The position numbers and the translations under genes are program-made. From an uncultured Pseudomonadales bacterium (GTDB lineage Bacteria > Pseudomonadota > Gammaproteobacteria > Pseudomonadales > Azotimanducaceae), in NCBI GenBank assembly GCA_937921865.1, contig CAKZWF010000029.1, positions 1 to 64,000 on the forward strand: 64,000 bases of DNA. Direction: 5' to 3'. The notes under the pieces were generated by a model, which saw only the letters and a list, made by a program, of their open reading frames with translations, was not told where the DNA came from and did not search any database. Of this stretch, positions 9,057 through 18,347 are shown piece after piece. Every line of letters starts with the position of its first letter. The first letter of the stretch is position 1.

Positions 9057-9254
9057 AACTTCTCTTCAGATCCGGAGAATTCACTTCGACTGACAAACAG
9101 CTCCGCGCCACGGCAGATATTTCGTCACAGTTTGTACGCCTTACGGTAAACCGAACCGCAGTTTGCCGCACCGTTAGCAGTCAGACACCGAAACGCCATT
9201 GCCATTCCCTTAGAATAGGTCCGCGGCAGTGAAAATTGCATCAGCAGGCGGTCA

Positions 9255-9695
9255 ATGCGCTTTACCAACTCATTCAGAATTCTGACCGCGTCACTGGTGT
9301 TGTGCCTCGGAAGTGCCCGCGGCGGCGGTGACTCTGCGGCCGTCGCAACATAACCCCCACCAGCACCCGCACCACCGCCAACACCTCCGCCTGTAACGCC
9401 CTCCGCTCAGTCCCCGAGTGAAGCGTCCCGGTTCGCCTCGAGAAGTACTCTGGGTCTGCCTTACGCAAAGCTGGTGGAGCTGGGAGTATTCGATCGCGTA
9501 ACCACCTTCACCACCTGAGACCTTGGACGCGCCCTTACCTTCACCGGCAAAGGTTCGAATCACGGCTGGGGCGATCACCACATCATCATCGGTGGCGCGA
9601 TATACGCGCCGACCACGCCCATCGATGTTTACTGTGCCGAGCTGGCGCTGTGGTTTAACGTACCCGTAAGCGATCTGGCCGAGGTACGGCCGAAC
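9255..9695 (+). pseudogene. fused remnant: DUF1800 N-terminus joined to DUF1501 C-terminus
   Basis: One reading frame starts at an ATG. It carries a lipoprotein-like signal (TASLVLCLGSARGGGDSAAVA, with the expected lipobox Cys position reading Arg), a Pro-rich linker and SEASRFASRSTLGLPYA, the hallmark start of a DUF1800 protein. It then passes directly into ELGVFDRVTTFTT, DLGRALTFTGKGSNHGWG and HHIIIGGA, followed by PTTPIDVYCAELALWFNV and EVRPNIKRF, the C-terminal landmarks of a DUF1501 protein. In-frame stops occur at 9351 (TAA) and 9516 (TGA), and a second internal deletion follows IGGA. DUF1800 and DUF1501 genes are commonly neighbours, so a deletion has merged the pair. This explains the whole 730-bp apparent gap before the MFS gene. 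Confidence 0.8.
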
Positions 9696-9787
9696 ATCAA
9701 GCGTTTTACACGCCGGGATCCGCTTTTCCGCCTATGGGATATCTGCTGTAGCTGTAGAGATGCAACAGAAGCGCCTATAGTGCTCGG

Positions 9788-11062
9788 ATGAGCACGGCAG
9801 CGCAGACAACGGGTCGCGGAAAGTTCTACGGCTACCCGCTGGCCGTGTATTGTTTTGTCATGGGATTTGCTGCATCAAGTTTCTTCCTGCATTCCCGCGG
9901 CATCTTCTTTCCGATGTGGATGGCCGACTTCGCGGTCGACAAAACTCAGATTTCACTGGCCATCAGCCTGACGCTCTTCACTGGCAGCTGTTGCGCGCCG
10001 CTGACCGGTTTCTGTCTGGATCGCTTCCCCGTTCGCGGCATCATTCTGCTGGCCTGTATCTGGCTCGCCATCGGCTATCTGCTGTTGCGCTTTGTGGACG
10101 GCTACGCGGCGTTTCTCGCGGTGCTGGTGCTGTTTCAGGGTATCGGCTGGACGGGCGTCGGGCCACTGGCGCAGACCAAACTCATGGTGAACTGGTTTTC
10201 CCGCAACCGGGGGGTTGCGCTCGGAGTGGCGATCATGGGGATTTCTGTGGCCGGGATCATGATGCCCACGGTGGCGACGCTGCTGGCCGAAAACCTGGGC
10301 TGGAGGGACACCTACACATTATATGCAGGGGTGATCGTTGCACTGATTCTGCCGGCCACCTGGCTGATGGTGAAACAGGATCCAGCGGTGCTCGGGCAGT
10401 ATCCGGATGGCGACCCGGCACCACCGAAGCAGCACAAAACAGCCCCGGGCAGTGAAAAGAGCCAGGGCTTTAAAGCCACCTACTGGGAATTTTTAAGCTC
10501 CAAAGCCTTCTGGAGCATCGTCATTACCTTTGGGCTGATGAACGGCGTCTACAGCGCCATGATCACCCACCTGCCTACCTATCTGACCAGCGAGTTGAAT
10601 TTCGATCTGTATGACGCCTCTTACCTGCTCGGCATCGCCGGTGGCTTTGCGATAGCCGGCAAGGTTGTACTTGGCTGGATGATGGATCGGTTTAACGCCC
10701 GGGCTACTGTGTTGAGTGCAGTCGCCGCCTACTTTCTGTCCACAGTGATTTTCATGAACGCCTCCAGCTATTCGCTGCTGATCGTGGCTGCCGGGCTGTT
10801 CGGTCTGGGTTTCGGCGGTATGGTTCCGGTGCGCTCAGTGCTGCTGTCGCGGCTGTTTGGCGTCGCCAGATTTTCCCGGGTGAACGGACTGTTGTCGTTT
10901 TTTCTGGCACCCGCTACCTTCTGGGTATTGATCACAGGCTATGTGGCCGATGTGACCGGCACCTATGTCACCGCATTTCAGGTCTGGGCCTGCGCGTTTG
11001 CACTGGCTGGGTTGATTTCCTCACTGGTGCGACTGCCGGACAGATCGCAGGCTATAGCCTGA
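9788..11062 (+). CDS. MFS transporter
   Basis: Inner-membrane major-facilitator carrier of 424 residues with about 12 hydrophobic helices. TM1 starts near residue 16, and a charged central loop (about residues 200-235, DGDPAPPKQHKTAPGSEKSQ) separates the two six-helix halves. The loop 2-3 motif reads GFCLDRFPVRGI, and the equivalent in the second half is GWMMDRFNARAT. It resembles oxalate/formate or monocarboxylate-type MFS proteins. The substrate cannot be assigned. The Kazal-like lipoprotein gene follows 26 bp later on the same strand. Confidence 0.88.
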   Translation: MSTAAQTTGRGKFYGYPLAVYCFVMGFAASSFFLHSRGIFFPMWMADFAVDKTQISLAISLTLFTGSCCAPLTGFCLDRFPVRGIILLACIWLAIGYLLLRFVDGYAAFLAVLVLFQGIGWTGVGPLAQTKLMVNWFSRNRGVALGVAIMGISVAGIMMPTVATLLAENLGWRDTYTLYAGVIVALILPATWLMVKQDPAVLGQYPDGDPAPPKQHKTAPGSEKSQGFKATYWEFLSSKAFWSIVITFGLMNGVYSAMITHLPTYLTSELNFDLYDASYLLGIAGGFAIAGKVVLGWMMDRFNARATVLSAVAAYFLSTVIFMNASSYSLLIVAAGLFGLGFGGMVPVRSVLLSRLFGVARFSRVNGLLSFFLAPATFWVLITGYVADVTGTYVTAFQVWACAFALAGLISSLVRLPDRSQAIA

Positions 11063-11088
11063 ACAGTAGAGCTCTGAAAGGACATATC

Positions 11089-11388
11089 ATGAAGACAGCC
11101 AAAACCACACGTGGGGATCTTCTGCTGAAATCACCAGCACGAAGCGCGGTCATCCTGCTGTTGCTGACAGGTCTGATGTCCGGGTGCGCGAGTGACGCAA
11201 CTACGGACACGCTCAGTAACCTGACCCGATGCCCGGACCAGCGCCCGCAGATCTGCACCCGCGAATACAACCCGGTATGCGCTCAGCTCTCAGACGCCAG
11301 CACCCGGACTTACGCGACCGGCTGTACCGCCTGCGCCGATGAGAACGTCGTCGGCTGGGTGGCCGGTGAGTGTCCCAGCCCGGACTGA
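11089..11388 (+). CDS. Kazal-like domain lipoprotein
   Basis: 99-residue exported protein. The signal sequence ends with the lipobox LMSGC (Cys about residue 33), so it should be lipidated. The mature part has six cysteines in a Kazal-type pattern: CPDQRPQICTREYNPVCAQL, then TYATGCTACADENVVGWVAGEC. Kazal domains inhibit serine proteases, but many bacterial Kazal-like lipoproteins have unproven activity. A GAAAGGA ribosome site lies upstream of the ATG. It may be co-transcribed with the MFS gene. Confidence 0.82.
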   Translation: MKTAKTTRGDLLLKSPARSAVILLLLTGLMSGCASDATTDTLSNLTRCPDQRPQICTREYNPVCAQLSDASTRTYATGCTACADENVVGWVAGECPSPD

Positions 11389-11398
11389 AGTCCGGGCT
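11377..11398. terminator. hairpin at the end of the Kazal-like gene
   Basis: AGCCCGGAC / GTCCGGGCT form a 9-bp perfect stem with a TGAA loop that contains the stop codon of the Kazal-like gene. It lies between two convergent genes, so it could stop transcription from both sides. No T-run follows. Confidence 0.5.
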
Positions 11399-11421
11399 GA
11401 TCTACAGGTCAGCTGTTCAGC

Positions 11422-12027
11422 TTACGCCTCGCACAGCGCACGCATTTTCTGATGCGCCACAGAAACTTCCTGTTCCGTTTCAGCGCTCAGTACTTCCTGC
11501 TTCGCCTGCTCACACTCCGCGGCTTCATCAATATTGTGCTGATGTAACGAGGCATAACCCGGACTACTGGCGTTCGCCATGCTGTCGCACATCACCGGTG
11601 AAACCCGACGCAGATTGGCATGCTGGCCCTGCTCGACACTCACACAGTCGCCACGCTGAATATCATGATGTTCGGTGACAATGGCCACGGTTCGACCGCT
11701 GTTCAACCGTATGGTGTACTGCTCGGCTTTATTGTTGGCTCTGCGTTCGTTCTGAACCAAGCCGCCAACCAGAGCGCCGGCGGCCGTGCCGGCAACCTGC
11801 TGTCCGGTTGATCCGCCGGTGCCAGCCGCAACCGCAAGACCCAGCAGACCACCCAGCGCCGCACCTTTACCAGTGCTGGCGTTCAACTCAGTACGCTCAA
11901 TCTGCTGCACCACGCCATAGTCGACCGCAATCATTGAACCCTGGCTCGAACCGGTGCCGCCGTAGCTGGCACAGCCCGCTGCGATAAGCGCAGTAGAGAT
12001 CAACGCGATCTGTCGAAGTTCTTTCAT
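11422..12027 (-). CDS. glycine-zipper outer-membrane lipoprotein (SlyB/17-kDa antigen-like)
   Basis: 201-residue lipoprotein. The signal peptide ends ALIAAGC (Cys about residue 18). A glycine-zipper 2TM segment follows (about residues 50-90: GAALGGLLGLAVAAGTGGSTG, then GTAAGALVGGLVQ), typical of Rick_17kDa/SlyB proteins that sit in the outer membrane. A small beta domain follows (YTIRLNSGRTVAIVTEHHDI, then GDCVSVEQGQ). The helical C-terminal tail carries a few Cys. I start at MKELRQI because AGGAAG is 4-6 bases upstream. A GTG-type extension of five codons is less likely. Confidence 0.85.
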   Translation of the reverse strand: MKELRQIALISTALIAAGCASYGGTGSSQGSMIAVDYGVVQQIERTELNASTGKGAALGGLLGLAVAAGTGGSTGQQVAGTAAGALVGGLVQNERRANNKAEQYTIRLNSGRTVAIVTEHHDIQRGDCVSVEQGQHANLRRVSPVMCDSMANASSPGYASLHQHNIDEAAECEQAKQEVLSAETEQEVSVAHQKMRALCEA

Positions 12028-12175
12028 AGCTTCCTTTCCCATGTTGTTTGCTGAGGCTGGTCCTCTGCTACCTTACCCAGGCTCAAATCGCGCTCGCCGG
12101 TGCTTAACACCCCGAGAACGTGCGAGCGCGAATTATAAAGATAGCGCGCAACGCGTCTACGGCCGAAACTCCAGC

Positions 12176-13840
12176 TCAGGGCAACGCTCGAAACTGGCGG
12201 GACAGGGATTTCAGAAACCCGTCTATCGCCATCAGGTCGGCCATCGAATCAATATCCCGCAGAGTCTGTGTCTGCTCATCCCATTCACCCACAGGCACTG
12301 GCTGCTCGATAGAGTGTGCCAGCTTCGGGGTTGAATCCACCAGTTCACACAACGCCAGCACCGCCTGGGGTTCCAGCAGGATGGTCAGCAGCCGTACCGT
12401 CTCTTTGGCATCCTCAAAACGCTCAGCGCGCACCTGAGCGAGCAGTTCGTTGTCTGCTACCAGCGCGTCCACTTCGCCGAGGATCATCGGCCGGTCCGCC
12501 AGTACCGCCCGGATATCCGGGTCTGCGATCAATTTCTGCAACCGGGACACAGCCTGCACCGGCACCCGCGCCAGCAGGTGCCAGCCGACTCGAAATAAAC
12601 GCACCAGTCCGGCCTCGGCTGCCAGCAGTTCCTGATAGCCAGAAACATCCGCATCGTCGCCGAATTCAATCCACAGCAGATAGCTGCCACCCAGGTTACA
12701 GGTAGCCATCACCAGCTCCGCCGCAGCGGTTTCCCCTATCCGCTCACCAGCCCGCGACGCCCCCGCCATTACCAGATTGGCAAGGTAAGCCAGTTCATCT
12801 GTGCGCTGCGCAAAGACTTCATCGTCGCCCTGCAACTCACTCAGTGCCGCGCGCACAGGTTGGCGGGCACGCACATCGTCCGGTCCGGCCAGCAATCTGG
12901 GACTGGCAGTGTGCTGCAGTTCATAGGCTTCCAGCTCAGCCTCCAGTTCATCGAGTTCCCGCTCATCGGAAGCAACTTCAGAATCTTCATCAGCATCCTC
13001 GGTCCGAGCTTCACGCTTCTCCGCCTGCGCGCGTTGCGCCGCCGCAGCCTCAACCTCGCGACGCCGGAAGTACTCGCTGGTCTGCAGATCATAAGTGTCG
13101 TCGTCAGCCAGCACATCGAGATCGCTGGCCGCAGTGCTGCGCAGAAAAGAACCCGCCATTACCGACGTCACAAAGCCCTGAGCCTCTCGCTTACGCTCGT
13201 GGTCGTGGCTGGCGTCCGCATCAAGAACCCGCGCGGTATCGTCCTCACCACCGATGCCGAGAATCGAGTGGCGGAATCCAAGACGACCAAAAATGGCTTC
13301 CGCATAGTCAGGAAAATCATCCCACAGGGCGGTGAGCGAAGCCTGTATGACGTCCCATTCGTCGTCCACCCGAGCACGCAGGATGTACTCACCGATGACC
13401 TGGGTGAATTCATCGTCAACCCGCTCAGAAATATCCGTATCGGACACCACAACCAGCCGCGAGAAGGCCAGCGCGCAGAAGTCCTCACCCAGCTCATAAA
13501 GTTTGTCACTGGTGACATTGCTGTCCTCCCAGACCGCCAGCCAGCGCAGCAGATTTTCCACGCTGAGTGTCTCTGGCGCTCCGGGGCTGGCTCCTGACCA
13601 GATGGTCTCGTCCAGCAGATGCACCAGCTGGGTTTCGCTGGCATGCACAACCAGTGCACCTGAATCTTCGATGCCGATTTCGGCAACCAGCCGAGCCAGC
13701 GCGGCAGGCGCCATCTGTTCGACCAGGGCCGGCAGTGACTCGCTGGCAACCATGGAATCAACCAGGGCTTTGGCAGACACTGATCCGCTGCTGCCGGAAG
13801 CAATTGAGGTAGGTTTAGAGGACTTATCGGACGAAGGCAT
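12176..13840 (-). CDS. DUF6178-like protein
   Basis: 554-residue soluble, strongly acidic protein without a signal peptide. The N-terminal 20 residues are Ser-rich and probably disordered. The segment from about residue 70 (TQLVHLLDETIW) through LLRWLAVWEDSN and KLYELGEDFCALAFSRLVVV looks like the DUF6178 family, of unknown function. About residues 245-310 form a charged Glu/Ala/Arg-rich stretch likely to be coiled coil. A helical C-terminal domain follows. No neighbour helps with function. The 5' side (13841-14304) holds a gene remnant and short repeats. Confidence 0.7.
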   Translation of the reverse strand: MPSSDKSSKPTSIASGSSGSVSAKALVDSMVASESLPALVEQMAPAALARLVAEIGIEDSGALVVHASETQLVHLLDETIWSGASPGAPETLSVENLLRWLAVWEDSNVTSDKLYELGEDFCALAFSRLVVVSDTDISERVDDEFTQVIGEYILRARVDDEWDVIQASLTALWDDFPDYAEAIFGRLGFRHSILGIGGEDDTARVLDADASHDHERKREAQGFVTSVMAGSFLRSTAASDLDVLADDDTYDLQTSEYFRRREVEAAAAQRAQAEKREARTEDADEDSEVASDERELDELEAELEAYELQHTASPRLLAGPDDVRARQPVRAALSELQGDDEVFAQRTDELAYLANLVMAGASRAGERIGETAAAELVMATCNLGGSYLLWIEFGDDADVSGYQELLAAEAGLVRLFRVGWHLLARVPVQAVSRLQKLIADPDIRAVLADRPMILGEVDALVADNELLAQVRAERFEDAKETVRLLTILLEPQAVLALCELVDSTPKLAHSIEQPVPVGEWDEQTQTLRDIDSMADLMAIDGFLKSLSRQFRALP

Positions 13841-13900
13841 AGAGACGACTCTCCCGGACCGTCAGGGGGCCGGCACATTACGCCTGCCGCAGCAGCGAAA

Positions 13901-13998
13901 CAACATTCAAATTCTGCTGAAAACATGAGAAAATGACTGCGTCATCTCGCGGCAACATTCAAAGTCGCACGACATCCCAACCAAAGCCGCACGACATC
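13901..13998. repeat. short direct repeats upstream of the DUF6178-like gene
   Basis: CAACATTCAAA occurs at 13901-13911 and 13953-13963, and CGCACGACATC occurs at 13966-13976 and 13988-13998 (period 22). They sit at the edge of a decayed segment and may be slippage or deletion footprints. No function is apparent. Confidence 0.35.
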
Positions 13999-14015
13999 GC
14001 AACAATCTCAGGGCC

Positions 14016-14192
14016 AATGATTTCTTCACCCGCCGGATCAACGGTGGCGGTGCCAATCCGAATACCTGCGGGTATTACGTCATCGACGAGGCTCTGGTCG
14101 AGCGGCGGCCCACCAATGCTGCCATCGACACCGGCTATCCGGCCATTGTGTATACCCCGGGAGGCGGTCAGGTGGTGGCGCTGAACCCCTGA
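14016..14192 (+). pseudogene. 5'-truncated gene remnant, family not recognised
   Basis: An open stretch without its own plausible start ends in a clean protein-like tail: NDFFTRRINGGGANPNTCGY, then YVIDEALVERRPTNAAIDTG and YPAIVYTPGGGQVVALNP before TGA. Codon use in this frame is more natural than in the two overlapping alternatives (a minus-strand frame at 13959-14234 and a plus frame at 13933-14184). It therefore looks like the C-terminus of a deleted gene. Family unknown. It sits between other decayed genes. Confidence 0.4.
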
Positions 14193-15171
<979 letters not shown>

Positions 15172-15412
15172 CGCGGGGCAGCCTGACGCCGACTGCAACG
15201 CAGTTATCATCTTATCGGGAGCAGGCGGCTGCCTGGCCTTCTCCCACGTATCATCGATGAGACCAGCGTCACAACACCCCGGTCAATACGTAGTTCCACA
15301 GGCCGTCTGACAAGCCACCACGCAGTACCATAGCTAGTTCATTTGAATGTCGGACTGTTCGCGCGCGCAGACAAGCTGCGCCACAATCCCGTCCGACAGC
15401 GAGGAGCTTACG

Positions 15413-16360
15413 ATGAGCAGCGATTCCCAGCCTGTCCTGGTAGACCACACCCCGGCCAACCTCAACCCGAACGCTTTGACACAGGAAGAAAAGCGGGTTG
15501 GCAAATCGCTGAAATCGGCACTGACTGAAGAAGAACTCAAAGAAGTCAGCAGTAAACGCGGTCTGCTGCAGCTGCTTTCCACCAAAAACGTCAACGTTGA
15601 CAAAGCGCTTATAAAACTACGTTACGAACAGGAGCTGGAAAAGCTCCAGATCGAGCTGGTGAAACTGCAGAGAACCGTCCAGGTGGAGGGCCGACGGCTG
15701 GCCATCGTTTTCGAAGGTCGTGACGCTGCCGGGAAAGGCGGCACTATCCGCCGCTTCATCGAACATCTCAATCCACGCAGCGCCAGAGTGGTGGCACTGC
15801 CTAAACCCAGCGACCTGCAACGCGGTCAGTGGTATTTTCAGCGCTACGCCGAACAGCTGCCCAATCCTGGTGAAATGGTGTTTTTTGATCGCAGCTGGTA
15901 CAACCGCGCGGTGGTCGAACCGGTGATGGGGTTCTGCACGGAGAAGCAGTATCGGGTGTTCATGCAGCAGGTACCTGAGTTCGAACATATGCTTTACGAA
16001 GACGACCTGGAAGTGGTCAAGTTCTGGTTTTCGATCTCCAAAGATGTGCAGGAACAACGTTTCCAGGCACGTCGCGTGGATCCGCTGAAACAGTGGAAGA
16101 TCAGCCCGGTCGATGATCGGGCGCAGGAAAACTGGGACCTGTACACAAAATACAAAGAACAGATGTTCAGCAAAACTCACACTACCTATAGTCCCTGGAT
16201 CATCGTCAAAGCCAACGACAAGAAGCAGGCACGTCTTGAGAGCATGCGGCATGTACTGGCAAATCTGGAATATCAGGGCAAAGAGGACCCGGTGACCCCG
16301 CTCACGCCCGATCCGGACGTTGTCATGCGTTACCATCGTTCTCATCAGAGCATCGATTGA
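15413..16360 (+). CDS. ppk2: polyphosphate kinase 2
   Basis: Cytoplasmic kinase that uses polyphosphate to phosphorylate nucleotides (NDP to NTP in class I), 315 residues. The Walker A segment is FEGRDAAGKGGTI (about residues 100-112). Walker B-like VFFDRSWYNRA and the lid/basic segment RRVDPLKQWKISPVD follow, then KAND and the conserved tail. The N-terminal 60 residues are a less conserved helical extension. The ATG at 15413 has GAGGAG 7 bases upstream. An in-frame ATG at 15347 would add 22 unsupported residues. The 241 bp upstream contain nothing else I can identify. Confidence 0.92.
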   Translation: MSSDSQPVLVDHTPANLNPNALTQEEKRVGKSLKSALTEEELKEVSSKRGLLQLLSTKNVNVDKALIKLRYEQELEKLQIELVKLQRTVQVEGRRLAIVFEGRDAAGKGGTIRRFIEHLNPRSARVVALPKPSDLQRGQWYFQRYAEQLPNPGEMVFFDRSWYNRAVVEPVMGFCTEKQYRVFMQQVPEFEHMLYEDDLEVVKFWFSISKDVQEQRFQARRVDPLKQWKISPVDDRAQENWDLYTKYKEQMFSKTHTTYSPWIIVKANDKKQARLESMRHVLANLEYQGKEDPVTPLTPDPDVVMRYHRSHQSID

Positions 16361-16388
16361 CTACGAAACTGAGAGGTTAGGACAGGAC

Positions 16389-16724
16389 ATGATCACCACA
16401 GCGAAGCGAACTCTGGCTGGCATCGGTCTCATCGCTGGAATTCTGCTGGCAACCTCAGCGCTTGCGGCTGAACCCAGAAACTGCCTGATCGAATACGAGA
16501 TCAGCAACCTGCCGAACCCAGAGCATCACACCGACACCGGTCCAACCCGCAAGGAATTCAGTGTCTGTGTGAACAGCCTGGAGGAATGCCGCACGCGCGC
16601 TAAAGAACTGGTGCAACATCATGAGAACTACTATCGCGCCCCGGGCAGCGGCGACCGACCAGACGTGAACAGCATCCAGGTTGGCACCACTCGATTGACC
16701 GAGGAATGTTCAGAGCCGATCTGA
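16389..16724 (+). CDS. small secreted protein, unknown function
   Basis: 111 residues with a clear signal peptide (TLAGIGLIAGILLATSALAA, cleavage near residue 28). The mature part has four Cys (NCLIEY, SVCVNS, EECRTR, EECSEP), suggesting two disulfides in the periplasm, and a basic helix TRAKELVQHHENYY. I start at the ATG preceded by AGGACAGG. The longer upstream frame would hide the signal. Its 3' end overlaps the convergent PPOX gene by 15 bp. No family recognised. Confidence 0.65.
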   Translation: MITTAKRTLAGIGLIAGILLATSALAAEPRNCLIEYEISNLPNPEHHTDTGPTRKEFSVCVNSLEECRTRAKELVQHHENYYRAPGSGDRPDVNSIQVGTTRLTEECSEPI

Positions 16725-17114
16725 ATCCAGCGAGTTGAGCTGCACCCGCAGATAAACACGACGGTTCATCCGCCCACTTATTCGCGACAGAACGTCAGCC
16801 ACCCACATCGAAAATCCGTACTTGTGGCGCAGTGCGCCCAGCGCCCGCTCAATATCTTCAGGCGCATCCAGGATCTCTGCCCGGGCATCGTACCAGGGAC
16901 CTTTGAGTTCCCCGCGAGCACCACAAACAGCAAGCCGAGCCTGTGAAGAATTCTTCAGCCGTTTAACTTTGCCGGCGTTTCCCGCCGAAAAAACGTAGTA
17001 GCCACCGTCCTGAAATGCAGCCCACACCGGAGTAGCCACTGCAGCCCCGGACTTTCTGAAGGTTACCAGGCTGACATACTTCGCCTTCTCAAGATCTACA
17101 TTATTCGCGTCCAT
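16710..17114 (-). CDS. PPOX-class flavin/F420-dependent oxidoreductase-like protein
   Basis: 134-residue single-domain split-barrel protein of the pyridoxamine-5'-phosphate-oxidase superfamily. KYVSLVTFRKSGAAVATPVW (about residues 12-31) and GGYYVFSAGNAGKVKRLKNS (about 37-56) are the flavin-phosphate-binding strands, with ARLAVCGARGELKGPW after. The ATG overlaps the stop of the upstream DUF2235 gene in a TGATG arrangement, so translation of the two is coupled. A TTG one codon upstream is the alternative. The C-terminal Met/Arg-rich RISGRMNRRVYLRV resembles short F420-type members. Cofactor not certain. Confidence 0.82.
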   Translation of the reverse strand: MDANNVDLEKAKYVSLVTFRKSGAAVATPVWAAFQDGGYYVFSAGNAGKVKRLKNSSQARLAVCGARGELKGPWYDARAEILDAPEDIERALGALRHKYGFSMWVADVLSRISGRMNRRVYLRVQLNSLDSDRL

Positions 17115-18145
17115 CAATCTGTTACTCCCTTCCAGCCATGTTTGCCCAGGTAATCTTCCAGCATTCTCGGTCGGTACTTTGGTAACGCTTCATATCGATC
17201 TTTCACTGAACTGTGCAGCAGAATCTCACCTTTGCCGTGATCTATCGGCCGGCGGTGACGTGGTCGGGAGCGATAGATATGCCGGCGCGATGCATGAAGT
17301 TTTGCAGTCGGTTTTTCGGACAAACTGCGACGAAGATGAGTTTCGGCCGCAAGCCCTACCTGCTTGGCTTCATCAAGAATCCAGCCCAGTGGGAGGTCCG
17401 ACAACAGCCCGCCATCCCGGTCCGGTTTGTTACCTCCACCAACGTCACCATGCGCGCCGCAGAACCAGACCTGTTTCAGACTCATACCCGTTCTTGGCAG
17501 CCAGACAGTAGGCTCGAAGTCGGAACGCATCTCGTCAATCGCCAGCGCATGTCGGGCAATTTCCACATTCGGACCAATTTTGGTGTCGTAAAACTCGTCT
17601 TCGCGATTCAGAAAGCCAAGAAACGAGATCGGAATGCCCAGTGCGCCAACCGTATCGAAGACGCCAACAAAGCGGACCCTGCGGCTGCGGTGGGCGTGAT
17701 CGGCGCGGAATTTCAGGGACGCATCACCATCCGGGTGATAGGCCGCACCCGGCTTTTTATAGTGTTTGAACGCCGCGGCTATGAGCCGGGCATCCGGGCG
17801 TTTGAGAATGCCGCAGTTGTTGATCAGTCCGCACAGACTGCGCACGGTATAAGCGCCGCGACTGAACCCGAACAGGTAGATTTCATCACCAGCGGAATAG
17901 TTCTGCACAATGTAGCGATAGCCGTCGAGGATGTTCTTGACGATACCTTTGCCGGTCATGCCGCCGCCAAGTTTGTCGTAGTAGGAACCAATACCCCAGT
18001 CGTAAAAAACCTGCTGAGGTATCTGCCGGGCATCGACGGGTCGCACACCGCGCGCCAGCTTGAGAATGTTGGTGGGAAAGTCTTTACCGAGATCCTGCTC
18101 GGGCCTGTTCCAGGTTCCGTCCGCACAGACAACAATTCGCTTCAT
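17114..18145 (-). CDS. DUF2235 alpha/beta-hydrolase-like protein
   Basis: 343 residues. The start KRIVVCADGTWNRPEQD and the later NILKLARGV, YDWGIGSYYDKLGGG and DGYRYIVQNYSAGDEIYLFG, followed by the nucleophile elbow GFSRGAYT (about residues 99-106), are diagnostic for DUF2235. This family includes type VI phospholipase effectors (Tle1) but also many housekeeping homologues. WFCGAHGDVGG matches the usual second conserved block. There is no signal peptide and no T6SS gene nearby, so an effector role is not supported. GGGAGG lies 6 bases before the ATG. It is translationally coupled to the PPOX gene downstream. Confidence 0.88.
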   Translation of the reverse strand: MKRIVVCADGTWNRPEQDLGKDFPTNILKLARGVRPVDARQIPQQVFYDWGIGSYYDKLGGGMTGKGIVKNILDGYRYIVQNYSAGDEIYLFGFSRGAYTVRSLCGLINNCGILKRPDARLIAAAFKHYKKPGAAYHPDGDASLKFRADHAHRSRRVRFVGVFDTVGALGIPISFLGFLNREDEFYDTKIGPNVEIARHALAIDEMRSDFEPTVWLPRTGMSLKQVWFCGAHGDVGGGNKPDRDGGLLSDLPLGWILDEAKQVGLAAETHLRRSLSEKPTAKLHASRRHIYRSRPRHRRPIDHGKGEILLHSSVKDRYEALPKYRPRMLEDYLGKHGWKGVTD

Positions 18146-18214
18146 CACATTCCTCCCTGAGTGTGCCGAAAACGACAGACCAGAGGAACTATACCCTTTA
18201 CTCGGTCAGGTTCA

Positions 18215-18277
18215 GGTAGTGTCCAAATTTGAATTGGCGGGTTTTGCAGTAACGCCGATTCAATTTAGGACACTACC
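18215..18277. repeat. 63-bp MITE-like / REP-like inverted repeat
   Basis: Arms GGTAGTGTCC-AAATTTGAATTGGCG and CGCCGATTCAATTTAGGACACTACC pair almost fully (10 bp perfect at the tips, then minor mismatches) around a 13-nt central segment. It lies alone in the 202-bp interval between divergent genes. The tip GTAGTGTCC looks like a transposon terminal repeat, so this may be a non-autonomous mobile element. No transposase is nearby, and a target-site duplication is not obvious. Confidence 0.6.
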
Positions 18278-18347
18278 CAGGCTCGGCTACTGCGCCCGCC
18301 ATCAGACAGTGCGCTAAACTGAGCTATTTCGCGAAGGACCCACCGCC

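Noticed and set aside
9291..9581. Minus-strand reading frame rich in Arg/Trp/Cys across the DUF1800/DUF1501 scar
   Set aside because: The plus strand carries recognisable family motifs. The minus reading has unnatural composition (RYRRRCWRWCGCWWG) and no ribosome site.
13168..13926. 252-codon minus-strand frame
   Set aside because: It is an out-of-frame shadow of the DUF6178-like gene on the same strand, with Trp/Pro/Arg-biased composition.
15617..16345. 242-codon minus-strand frame
   Set aside because: Antisense to ppk2, whose Walker motifs settle the strand.
17114..18145. DUF2235 protein as a type VI secretion lipase effector
   Set aside because: No VgrG, PAAR, immunity gene or T6SS gene is in the window. 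The partner gene is a PPOX protein.
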